A stretch of DNA of 64,000 nt, taken from positions 389,392 to 453,391 of the forward strand of contig NZ_JABCNG010000006.1 of assembly GCF_012932495.1 (NCBI RefSeq), read 5' to 3'. This DNA is from Novosphingobium sp. SG919. Its GTDB lineage: Bacteria; Pseudomonadota; Alphaproteobacteria; Sphingomonadales; Sphingomonadaceae. The notes under the pieces were generated by a model. That model was not told the origin of the DNA. It made no database searches and saw only the letters and a program-made list of their open reading frames with translations. A program made the position numbers and the translations under genes. Positions 31,833-39,987 of the stretch are shown here, one piece after another (the first letter of the stretch is position 1; each line of letters starts with the position of its first letter).

Positions 31833-34180
31833 CAAACGCCTTCAGACAAGAGGGGCAGGCGGCGCAGCCGCAACCCGGTGGCCGAGAACAACGCATTGGC
31901 AATGGCCGGCGCCACCGCCACCACGCCCAGATCGCCGGGATCGAACGGCATATCGAGCGATGGCGGGTCTTGCCGCTGGGCGCTGCTGTCAACAAACACA
32001 ACATCGACCTTGGGGCAATCGGCCAGCAGCGGCAGGCCCAGTTGGCTGAAATGCCCAGCCAGCGGCCGCCCGGCGGCATAGCCGGTACTGCCCCCCACCG
32101 CCAGTCCCAGCCCGAAGAACAGCCCGCCTTCGATCTGCTGGCGCGCGATGTCGGCATTGATCACCCGGCCGATATCGACGCAGGCGCTTAGGGTCTCCAC
32201 CCGGATCGCGCCATCGGCCTGGCGCGCCGTGGCCACCACCGCGATATAGCCTTGGCGCGGGCCATCGGGGCCGGCCAGTTCCATCGCGTGGCAGGCGATT
32301 CCCTGGCCCGAGGCATCGGCCCCGCCCCCCCACATCGCCAGGTGCGCCACCCCTTGCAGGCAGGCCGCCAGGCGCGGTTGGCCGCCCAGCATGGCCATGC
32401 GGAACGCCAGTGGCTCGCTGCTACCGAAATGCGCGCATTCGTCGATGAAGCTTTCGGTGAGGAACGCGGTGATCGCCGCGCCGCCGCCGCGCATGCGGGC
32501 CGTGGCCAGCGACAGCGCGACCGGCACATGATCGACTGCGCATTCGGGAATGGCATAAGGCGGCATCGCCCCTTCCAGGGCCAGCGGATCGGCACTGCCC
32601 TGCCAGCGGCGCGCACTGGCCGCGCTTTCCCCGTCCAGCACGCGCGCGGCCGTTTCACGCAGCGATGCCGGCATGGCAATACGGCTGCGCCAGCCCAGCA
32701 ATTGCTGCTTGTCGGGGCTCATGCCCGCTTCCAGCAGGGCCGAAACCGGTGCACGCGGCAGGCTCGCCAGTGATTCCTGCCAGCGCGACCAGGTCAGTTG
32801 CACCGGTTTGCCGGTGGCCCGCGCCAAGGCCGCCGCCTCGCCCGCAATCCGCGCATCGAGCCGCGCATCGAAACTGCCGCCCGCCGCCATGGGATAGACC
32901 ACCACGTCGCCCTCGCCAAGGCCTGCGGCGCGGGCGCCCTCGCGCCGGGCCGCCTCGGGCGCCTGGGTCGCCAGCCACAGTTCCAGCCGGCCATGCTCGA
33001 TCCGCGCCGTGCATGTCGCCGGCTCAAGCGGGGCATGCAGGGCCGGCTCGATGTCGTAGCGCGCCGAAAGACTGGGTTTTTCCAGCAAGGCGGTGGGATC
33101 GCCCCGGCCCCATAGCCGCTTGGGGCTACCCTTGGCGAGCGCGGTGTCGAGCGCGGCATCGATCGCATTGCCATCGGCCACGGCACCTCGGGCGCGAAAG
33201 CGCGGCTCCATCGCCGCCACCGCGCGATCGGCCGCATGCCAGGTCACCCCGATCGCCGCGAGCCAGCCCTTGGCATGGACCACGCCCAGGCACCCCGGCA
33301 CGCGGGCGGCGGCCTGGGCGTCCCAGGTAGACAGCACGCAATCGCCCTGGGGCCCGTGGGCAATGGCCGCATGGACCATGCCCGGCAGGCGCACGTCGGC
33401 GGCAAAGACGAAACTGCCATCCACCTTGGCCGGCAAGTCCAGCCGCGGAAAAGGGAGCCGGCTGCCGGCCGGGAAGCGGCTGGGCGCCTCGCGCGCCGGG
33501 CTGGCGCGCAAAGGAGCCTCGCCTGGCGGATCGAGATCGAGCGCGGCATCGACCAGGCGCGCAAAGGGCAGGCGCTTGCCCTCGCCCACCACGGCATGGC
33601 CTTGCGTGTCCAGCCCGTCGGCCGCCACGCCCCATTGCGCTGCAGCGGCTGCGATCAATTGCGCGCGGAGCGTGGCCGCCGCTTCGCGCAAGGGCTGTTC
33701 GAACGCGGCCAGGCTCGTGCCCGCCACGGTCAGCATCATCGGCCCCCGCTCGGCTTTCAGCCGGGTCAGGCCATTGGCCGGATCGTCCAGCACATCGGGC
33801 AGGATCGGCAGCCAGGTGGGCAGCCAGAGCGGCGCCCAATGCGCCGCCAGCACCGCATCGGCATAGGCGGGGCTGAGCGGCGCGGGCTCCACCGCCACTT
33901 GGGCCCAGTCCGCGCCCAATTCCACCGCCACGATCTGCGCCATGAGCGTGGTTACGCCCTGGCCCATTTCGCAGGCCGGCACCGCCACGGTCAGCGTGCC
34001 ATCGCGCGCCAGCTTGAGAAAGGCATTGGCCACGCGGCCATCCTTGCCGGCCACCAGCGGCGAGGCATAATGGCGCGGCACCAGGGCAAAGGCGGCAATC
34101 AGCGCGCCGCCCGCCCCAGCCCCGATCAGCACGCCGCGCCGGGTGGGCTTCAATCGTCGCAGGGCTGATGACCGAGCCAT
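31832..34180 (-). CDS. Xanthine-oxidase-family molybdopterin-binding subunit (IorB-like), Tat-exported
   Basis: A 782-residue large subunit of a molybdenum hydroxylase of the isoquinoline 1-oxidoreductase beta type. The N-terminus has a twin-arginine signal (LKPTRRGVLIGAGAGG, then AALIAAF-like hydrophobic core), so it is exported folded. ACEMGQGVTTLMAQIVAVEL, MAAGGSFDARLDARIA and QIEGGLFFGLGLAVGG are Moco-binding blocks. The usual [2Fe-2S] partner (IorA-like, ~150 residues) is not encoded on either side: upstream is mrp (14-bp gap), downstream hemH (1-bp overlap). Substrate unknown; a partner elsewhere in the genome is expected. Confidence 0.85.
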
Positions 34181-34194
34181 GGCGCGCGCAGGGA

Positions 34195-35172
34195 TCAGGC
34201 CAGCTGGTCGAGCGCTGCCAGCACCGAGCGGGCAATGGCGGAGAACGCCTGCGCCTGCGGGCCTTCGCCGGCAGCCGGCGGTTCGCCCGCGTCGCTTTTC
34301 TGGCGGATGGCAATATCCAGCGGCACCCGGCCCAGGAACGGCAGGTCCAGTTCGCGCGCCGTCACTTCCGCGCCACCATGGCCAAACGGATCGCTCACCT
34401 GGCCGCAATGCGGGCAGAGGTAGCCGGCCATGTTTTCCACCACGCCCAGCACCGGCACTTTGCCCTGGTCGAACAGGCCGATGGCGCGCGTGGCGTCGAT
34501 CAGCGCCAGGTCCTGCGGGGTGGAGACGATCACCGCCGCCGTGGGCTTGTATTTCTGCAGCATGGTCAACTGCACGTCGCCCGTGCCGGGCGGCAGGTCG
34601 ACCACCAGGATTTCCGTATCACCCCAATCGGCCTCGATCAGCTGGCCCAGCGCGCTGCCGGCCATCGGCCCGCGCCAGGCGATTGCTTGGCCCGGCTGCA
34701 CCAGATGCCCCATGGAAAGCATCGGCACGCCCCATGGGCTCTGCACCGGGATCATCGTCTTGTCGCGCGCTTCGGGCTTGCGCCCCTCGGTACCGAGCAG
34801 GCGCGGCTGCGACGGACCATAGATATCGGCATCGACCAGGCCCACCTTGCGCCCCAGCCGGGCCATGGCCACGGCCAGGTTCGCCGAAAGGGTGGACTTG
34901 CCCACGCCCCCCTTGCCCGAACCCACGGCCAGGATGCGCCGGTTCCGCTTTTCGGCGGTAAGCGCCACGCGCAGTTCAGCCAGGCCCGCGCCGCGTGCGG
35001 CATCCTTGGCGGCCTGTTCCACGGCGGATCGGGCCGGCGCATCCAGCCCGGCAACATCGATCACCGCCGTGCCGCTCTCGCCCGTCACGCGCAGAACCTG
35101 GAGCCTTGCAGCCCCCACGGCATCGGCAATGGCCTGGCGCACGGCCGCTTCATCGATCGTCACTGCTTTCAT
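34195..35172 (-). CDS. mrp: Iron-sulfur cluster carrier ATPase Mrp/ApbC
   Basis: A 325-residue P-loop protein that carries [4Fe-4S] clusters to apo-proteins. An N-terminal DUF59-like domain (residues ~1-80, DEAAVRQAIADAVGAARLQV) precedes the deviant Walker A AVGSGKGGVGKSTLSANLA, then VDADIYGPSQPRLLG and VDLPPGTGDVQLT. The cluster ligands are the Cys pair in YLCPHCGQ. It is the first gene of a minus-strand run mrp - molybdopterin hydroxylase - hemH - P450-like, in which several products handle or need iron-containing cofactors. Confidence 0.94.
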   Translation of the reverse strand: MKAVTIDEAAVRQAIADAVGAARLQVLRVTGESGTAVIDVAGLDAPARSAVEQAAKDAARGAGLAELRVALTAEKRNRRILAVGSGKGGVGKSTLSANLAVAMARLGRKVGLVDADIYGPSQPRLLGTEGRKPEARDKTMIPVQSPWGVPMLSMGHLVQPGQAIAWRGPMAGSALGQLIEADWGDTEILVVDLPPGTGDVQLTMLQKYKPTAAVIVSTPQDLALIDATRAIGLFDQGKVPVLGVVENMAGYLCPHCGQVSDPFGHGGAEVTARELDLPFLGRVPLDIAIRQKSDAGEPPAAGEGPQAQAFSAIARSVLAALDQLA

Positions 35173-35347
35173 CCTGCTCGTTGTTCGCTGGCCCCGGCGC
35201 AACCGGCAGCCTGTCAGAAAGGCCCTAGCAGACGAATTTTGGGAACGAGACACTGTTTTTCACGCGATCCCTTCCTATAAGACTGGACATGACTGCTTTT
35301 CGTGGACTGGCCCTGCGCCCTCTCGCGCCCCTTTCGGAAACCTGGTC

Positions 35348-36559
35348 ATGACAGACCGCAAAAGCCCGTGGGGCCATAATGGTGAGCCTGACCGGCCCGC
35401 CCGGGACGATGGCAACACCCCACCAGAAGATTCACCCAACGGCGAAGACACGCCCGAGCGCGCATCGCCCGAGGCGGGCCCGCAATCCAGCGGCAGCCCG
35501 AGCGGCTCTGAAAAGCCTGGCGCCAAGCCGGAAGGCCCGCGCAATCCCTGGTTGCCGCCCGCAGGCGATAGCCGCCGTCCGCCCAGCATCGAAGACATCT
35601 TTCGCGCACGCAGCGGCAAGGGCGGCAGCGGCAATGGCGGCGGCGGGGGCGGCGGCAATCCGCTGCTCGGCGGGCGCGGTCCCAACTTGCGCCTGCCGCA
35701 ACGCCCCGATGGCAAGTCTTGGTGGCCGCTGGGCATTGCCGCGCTGGCGCTGCTGTGGCTGTGCGGATCGAGCACGCATCGCCTCGCGCCCCAGGAACAG
35801 GGTCTGGTCACCACTTTCGGCGCCTATTCGCGCACTTTGGGGCCGGGTGTTTCCTTCACTGCGCCCTGGCCGATCCAGCAAGTCGAAACGCGGGACGTCA
35901 CCTCGATCCAGCGCGAAACCATCCCCGAAGGCGATGGCGAACGCCTGATGCTGACCGGCGACCAGAATCTGGTCAACGTCAACTATTTGGTGCGCTGGAA
36001 CATCAAGGATCTCAAGCTCTACGCATTCCAGTTGGCCGATCCCGACCAGTCGGTGCGCGAAGTGGCCGAAGCGGCGATGCGTGCGGCGATTGCCGAAGTG
36101 GGCTTCAACGATGCCATGGGCTCTGGCCGCGCCACGATCGAGCAGAACGTGCGCGACCGCATGCAGCGCGTGCTCGATGCCTATCGTTCGGGCGTGCGCA
36201 TCCAGGGCGTGGAAATCACCAAGATCGACCCGCCGGCCAAAGTGGTTGATGCGTTCAAGGAAGTACTTGCCGCCCAGCAGAAAGCGCAGGGCGACGTGAA
36301 CGAGGCACAAGGCTGGGCGCAGAAGAAACTGGCCGCCGCGCAAGGCGAAGCGGCCGCTTTCGACAAGGTCTATGAACAATACAAGCTGGCCCCAGAAGTG
36401 ACCAAGCGGCGCATGTATTACGAAACGATGGAGCGCGTGCTGGGCCAGAACGACAAGGTCATCGTCGAAGCGCCGGGCACCGTGCCCTATCTGCCTCTGC
36501 CCGCAATGCGCCAGACGCCGCCGCCATCCGACGATACGCGCCAGGGAGGGCAGCGCTGA
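35348..36559 (+). CDS. hflK: FtsH protease regulator HflK
   Basis: A 403-residue SPFH/prohibitin-domain protein which, with HflC, forms a large membrane complex around the FtsH protease. The N-terminal ~120 residues are a charged, Pro/Gly-rich cytoplasmic tail with a run of glycines (residues ~97-106). One membrane helix (~128-142, PLGIAALALLWLCGSS) is followed by the SPFH domain (APQEQGLVTTFGAYSRTLGPG) and a long C-terminal helix (AQQKAQGDVNEAQGWAQKKL). GGAAA lies about eight bases before the ATG at 35348. It overlaps hflC by one base. Confidence 0.94.
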   Translation: MTDRKSPWGHNGEPDRPARDDGNTPPEDSPNGEDTPERASPEAGPQSSGSPSGSEKPGAKPEGPRNPWLPPAGDSRRPPSIEDIFRARSGKGGSGNGGGGGGGNPLLGGRGPNLRLPQRPDGKSWWPLGIAALALLWLCGSSTHRLAPQEQGLVTTFGAYSRTLGPGVSFTAPWPIQQVETRDVTSIQRETIPEGDGERLMLTGDQNLVNVNYLVRWNIKDLKLYAFQLADPDQSVREVAEAAMRAAIAEVGFNDAMGSGRATIEQNVRDRMQRVLDAYRSGVRIQGVEITKIDPPAKVVDAFKEVLAAQQKAQGDVNEAQGWAQKKLAAAQGEAAAFDKVYEQYKLAPEVTKRRMYYETMERVLGQNDKVIVEAPGTVPYLPLPAMRQTPPPSDDTRQGGQR

Positions 36560-37401
36560 TGGAAACGCTTCTCCTGCAGTACAAGCGCGTGCTGATCGGC
36601 GCTGCGATCGCCCTCGTGGCGCTGCTTTCGTGCCTCATCGTGGTGCCCGAAACCCAGCAGGTCGTAATCGTGCGGCTGGGCCAGCCGGTGCGTGTGGTCA
36701 ACCGCTATACCCCGCACGGCGATTTCGGCCGCAGCGGGGCGGGCCTGGTCTGGCGCCTGCCGTTCTTCGAACAGGCGGTGCGCATCGACCGCCGCGTGCT
36801 CGATGTCGATATGGAGCGCCAGCAGGTCACCTCGCTCGACCAGCGCCGCCTGGAAGTGGATGCCTATGCCCGCTTCCGCGTGATTGATCCGATCAAGATG
36901 TATGAAACCGCCGGCACGGTGGATCGCGTGGCGCAGCAACTGCAGCCGATCCTCAATTCCGTGCTGCGCCAGGAACTGGGCAACCGCACGTTCGCGTCGC
37001 TGCTCACCCCCGAACGCGGCGAGGCCATGGCGCGCATTCGCGAAGGGCTGGATCGCGAGGCGCGCGAATATGGCGCCCAGGTGATCGACGTGCGGATCAA
37101 GCGCGCCGATCTGCCCGATGGCACGCCGCTGGAATCCGCCTTTGCCCGCATGGCCACGGCGCGCGCGCAGGAAGCGGCCACGATTGCCGCACAAGGGCAA
37201 AAGAACGCGCAGATCATTCGTGCCCAGGCCGAAGCGGAAGCCGCCCGTATTTATGCGGCCAGCTTTGGCAAGGATCCTGAATTCTATGACTTTTACCGCG
37301 CGATGCAGAGTTATGACTACACTTTCACCCAGAAAGGCAGCAATACCAGCATCATCCTCTCGCCCGACAACCGCTATCTGAAGCAATTCAGGGGGCCGTA
37401 A
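36559..37401 (+). CDS. hflC: FtsH protease modulator HflC
   Basis: A 280-residue partner of HflK. An N-terminal membrane helix (residues ~11-30, VLIGAAIALVALLSCLIVV) is followed by the SPFH domain (VPETQQVVIVRLGQPV), the conserved DVRIKRADLPDG and a C-terminal helical region ending near YDYTFTQKGSN. Its start codon overlaps the hflK stop (TGATG) with GGGAGGG upstream, so translation is coupled. An EcfG-type promoter for the next gene starts three bases after its stop. Confidence 0.94.
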   Translation: METLLLQYKRVLIGAAIALVALLSCLIVVPETQQVVIVRLGQPVRVVNRYTPHGDFGRSGAGLVWRLPFFEQAVRIDRRVLDVDMERQQVTSLDQRRLEVDAYARFRVIDPIKMYETAGTVDRVAQQLQPILNSVLRQELGNRTFASLLTPERGEAMARIREGLDREAREYGAQVIDVRIKRADLPDGTPLESAFARMATARAQEAATIAAQGQKNAQIIRAQAEAEAARIYAASFGKDPEFYDFYRAMQSYDYTFTQKGSNTSIILSPDNRYLKQFRGP

Positions 37402-37403
37402 TC

Positions 37404-37429
37404 GGAACCTGTTCCATTCAAAGTCCGTT
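37404..37429 (+). promoter_or_regulatory. EcfG (general stress sigma factor)-type promoter upstream of degP
   Basis: GGAAC (37404-37408), a 17-bp spacer and CGTT (37426-37429) match the alphaproteobacterial EcfG consensus GGAAC-N16/17-CGTT exactly. The site lies immediately after hflC, 90 bp before the degP start, at a natural promoter distance. It would place the periplasmic protease under the general stress response. Confidence 0.7.
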
Positions 37430-37518
37430 CATGCGACGAAGCGTGAAACGGCACCCGGATCGGGCGCGGTTTTCCCTCACGCCGCGTCAAGCAACAAGCG
37501 AATAAAGGATCAACCCTC

Positions 37519-39078
37519 GTGCGATACGCTTATGGAGTGACTACGGCACTGCTTCTCGCCGGCAGCGCGCTCACGCTGGCAACGGGCTTCCCGGCCGGCG
37601 CCCAGGTGGCGCAGAATGACAGCTCGCAGATTCAGGCGATCACCCCGCGCCAGGGCGCGCCATCCAGCTTCGCCGACCTCACTGCCCAGTTGCAGCCGGC
37701 CGTGGTCAACATCTCGACCCGCCAGCGGGTCAAGGTCCAGAACAACAATCCCTTTGCCGGCACGCCGTTCGGCGATCTGTTCGGCGGCGGCCAGGGTGGC
37801 CAGGGCGGCGGCACGCGTGAAGCGCAGTCGCTGGGTTCGGGCTTCATCATCTCGGCCGATGGCTATGTGGTCACCAACAATCACGTGATCACCGCCGATG
37901 GCCAGGGCGAAGTGGAATCGATCTCGGTTACCACGCCCGATGGCACCGAATACCCGGCCAAGCTGGTGGGCAAGGATGCCGCGTCCGACCTCGCCGTGCT
38001 CAAGATCACCGGTACCAAGCCGTTCCCGTTCGTGAAGTTCGGGGATTCGCGCAAGGCGCGCGTGGGGGATTGGGTCATTGCCATCGGCAACCCCTTTGGC
38101 CTGGGTGGCACGGTGACGCAGGGCATCATCTCGGCGGTCTATCGCGCCACCGGTTCGGGCAGCGCCTATGACCGCTATCTGCAGACCGATGCCTCGATCA
38201 ACCGCGGCAACTCGGGCGGTCCGATGTTCGACATGGCCGGCAACGTGATCGGCATCAACAACGCGATCTATTCGCCCACCGGCGGCAGCGTCGGCATCGG
38301 CTTTGCGATCCCTGCCGAAATCGCCGCCCCGATCGTGGAAAAGCTCAAGAACGGCCAGACCATCGAGCGTGGTTACCTGGGCGTGCGCATCCAGCCGATC
38401 AACGATGATCTCGCCGCCTCGCTGGGCCTGCCCAAGAATCGCGGCGAATTCATCCAGTCGGTCGAACCCGGCGCCGGTGCGGCCAAGGCCGGCATCCAGG
38501 CGGGCGACGTGGTCACCCGCGTCGATGGCAAGGAAGTCAAGCCCGACCAGACGCTCTCGTTCATCGTCGCCAACACCGCCCCGGGCAAGACCGTGGCGAT
38601 CGACCTGGTGCGCAACGGCAAGCCGATGACGGTCAACGCCGTGGTGGGCAAGCGCCCGACCGAGGAAGAACTGGCCAACCAGAGCTTCGACCCCGACCAG
38701 CAAGACGATGGCGGCTTTGGTGACAACAGCGATGGCCAGCAGCAGCAACAGCAAAAGCAGGCTCAGGCAGGTGGCCTGATCCAGAAGTCGCTGGGCGTGG
38801 CTGCCGTGCCGCTGACCCCGCAGATCGCCCGCCAGCTGGGCGTGAGCGAGGATACGCGCGGCGTGGTGGTCACCGGGGTGGACAGCTCGTCCGATGCCGG
38901 TGCCAAGGGTCTTCAGCGTCGCGACATCATCCTCTCGGCCAACTATCGCGTCCTGGCGACAGTGGCCGATCTGGAAGCCGTGGTGCGCCAGGCCAAGGCC
39001 GAGAATCGCGAAGCTGTGCTGCTGCGCGTGCAGCGCGCGGGCCAGCCTGCCATCTACCTGCCGATCCGCCTGCGCTGA
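37519..39078 (+). CDS. degP: Periplasmic serine protease of the Do/DegP family
   Basis: A 519-residue precursor with a signal peptide (residues ~1-28, ending PAGAQ). The trypsin-like domain has the catalytic triad: His in VVTNNHVITA, Asp in AASDLAVLK, Ser in NRGNSGGPMF. Two PDZ domains follow (ERGYLGVRIQPI near 290 and a second near 425). The linker between them contains a run of six glutamines (residues ~411-416), unusual for the family. The start is GTG 37519 with AAAGGA nine bases upstream. It degrades or refolds damaged envelope proteins. It follows hflKC, a common alphaproteobacterial arrangement. Confidence 0.94.
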   Translation: MRYAYGVTTALLLAGSALTLATGFPAGAQVAQNDSSQIQAITPRQGAPSSFADLTAQLQPAVVNISTRQRVKVQNNNPFAGTPFGDLFGGGQGGQGGGTREAQSLGSGFIISADGYVVTNNHVITADGQGEVESISVTTPDGTEYPAKLVGKDAASDLAVLKITGTKPFPFVKFGDSRKARVGDWVIAIGNPFGLGGTVTQGIISAVYRATGSGSAYDRYLQTDASINRGNSGGPMFDMAGNVIGINNAIYSPTGGSVGIGFAIPAEIAAPIVEKLKNGQTIERGYLGVRIQPINDDLAASLGLPKNRGEFIQSVEPGAGAAKAGIQAGDVVTRVDGKEVKPDQTLSFIVANTAPGKTVAIDLVRNGKPMTVNAVVGKRPTEEELANQSFDPDQQDDGGFGDNSDGQQQQQQKQAQAGGLIQKSLGVAAVPLTPQIARQLGVSEDTRGVVVTGVDSSSDAGAKGLQRRDIILSANYRVLATVADLEAVVRQAKAENREAVLLRVQRAGQPAIYLPIRLR

Positions 39079-39103
39079 TCGCGCCCGCCACAAGGGGCAA
39101 ATA

Positions 39104-39147
39104 CAACAAGGGCCGGCATCCCACCTGGGGTGCCGGCCCGTGTTGCG
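39104..39147 (+). terminator. Intrinsic terminator-like hairpin after degP
   Basis: CAACA-AGGGCCGGCA ... TGCCGGCCCG-TGTTG: a 9-bp GC core (39110-39118 with 39131-39139) extended by CAACA/TGTTG, 30 bp after the degP stop. Confidence 0.65.
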
Positions 39148-39234
39148 TTCGGACTGTCTCGTTCTGGCACAAACACGGTCTTGTCTCGGCAGCCGTTGCG
39201 CGTATGCTGCCCTGCGATTGCGAGGAGGGCGACG

Positions 39235-39582
39235 ATGCAGGCCAACTATGTGATCGAACAGCAGCTGGCGCTGGACCACGGCCATGATTCGCTGGTGCAG
39301 GACATCGCGATCGACACTCTGGCCAAGACGGTCGCGATCCGGCTGCTCTCGTGCCCCGATCGCCGCACCCACCGCCGCGTTGCGCTGGAATTGCTGTTTC
39401 AACAGGTCGAAGCGGTCACCGTCGATGCCGACATGATCGAATTGCGGGCAGAGGCTGGTGCCGGCGCCGTCGAACACTGGCACCTGGCCGAGGCAGCCGG
39501 CGCGTCGCATATCCACATGGCCAAGGGCCACGTCTCGGTCGCGGCGCGGCAGCCGCCCGAATTGATCCGCGTGCGCAACTGA
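39235..39582 (+). CDS. Hypothetical protein, 115 residues
   Basis: I do not recognise this protein. It starts MQANYVIEQQLALDHGHDSL with GAGGAGGG six bases before ATG 39235, a strong ribosome binding site that decides the start. There is no signal peptide or membrane segment. Segments KTVAIRLLSCPDRRTHRRV and VEHWHLAEAAGASHIHMA are rich in His and Arg. Codon use resembles the neighbours, so it looks like a genuine cytoplasmic protein. It stands between the degP terminator and a convergent small gene. Confidence 0.6.
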   Translation: MQANYVIEQQLALDHGHDSLVQDIAIDTLAKTVAIRLLSCPDRRTHRRVALELLFQQVEAVTVDADMIELRAEAGAGAVEHWHLAEAAGASHIHMAKGHVSVAARQPPELIRVRN

Positions 39583-39633
39583 TCTGCCCTTGCCCGGCAC
39601 CGATCCACTCGGCACCGGGCTGGGTAAGCTACT

Positions 39634-39879
39634 TCAGTAGTTCGACGGCGGATCGCTGGCTGGGAAGCTTTCGTCCACCACGTCGTCCTGCTTGTCCCAC
39701 TTGGGCGGATCCGAACGCATGCCCTGGGTGCCGGCCGAACGCACCTTGGAAAAGTTCTCGCCCGGCGTTTCGCCAGGCGCGAACGCGGCCGGGCTGGTTG
39801 CTTCATCGCCCTTTTTGCGAACGGCGCGATAGATGACATAACCTGCCGCCGCTGCGGCGGCCCATTGGAATAGGCTCAT
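39634..39879 (-). CDS. Small conserved membrane-anchored protein
   Basis: An 81-residue protein with one N-terminal membrane helix (residues ~4-17, FQWAAAAAAGYVIYRAV) and a basic stop-transfer (RKKGDE). The tail ends in VVDESFPASDPPSNY; the D-E-S-F-P-A-S-D-P-P motif recurs at the C-terminus of many small proteobacterial proteins of unknown role. GGAG precedes the ATG. It lies downstream of the PBP1A gene on the same strand but is separated by a strong terminator. Confidence 0.7.
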   Translation of the reverse strand: MSLFQWAAAAAAGYVIYRAVRKKGDEATSPAAFAPGETPGENFSKVRSAGTQGMRSDPPKWDKQDDVVDESFPASDPPSNY

Positions 39880-39935
39880 GTTTCAAGCTCCATCGATGGC
39901 AGCGCATTAGCCGCCAGTCATGGGCGAGAAACGAA

Positions 39936-39962
39936 CCGGGGCGCGAATGGTTCGCGCCCCGG
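39936..39962 (-). terminator. Intrinsic terminator of the PBP1A gene
   Basis: CCGGGGCGCGAA / TTCGCGCCCCGG: a perfect 12-bp stem with a 3-base loop, 25 bp after the PBP1A stop; on the minus strand TTCGTTTC follows. Confidence 0.75.
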
Positions 39963-39987
39963 CTGCATTTTCATCATATCACAGGTT

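Noticed and set aside
35241..35262. Second EcfG promoter before hflK (GGAAC-N16-CGCG)
   Set aside because: The -10 part is CGCG instead of CGTT; a two-base deviation at the conserved positions is too weak.
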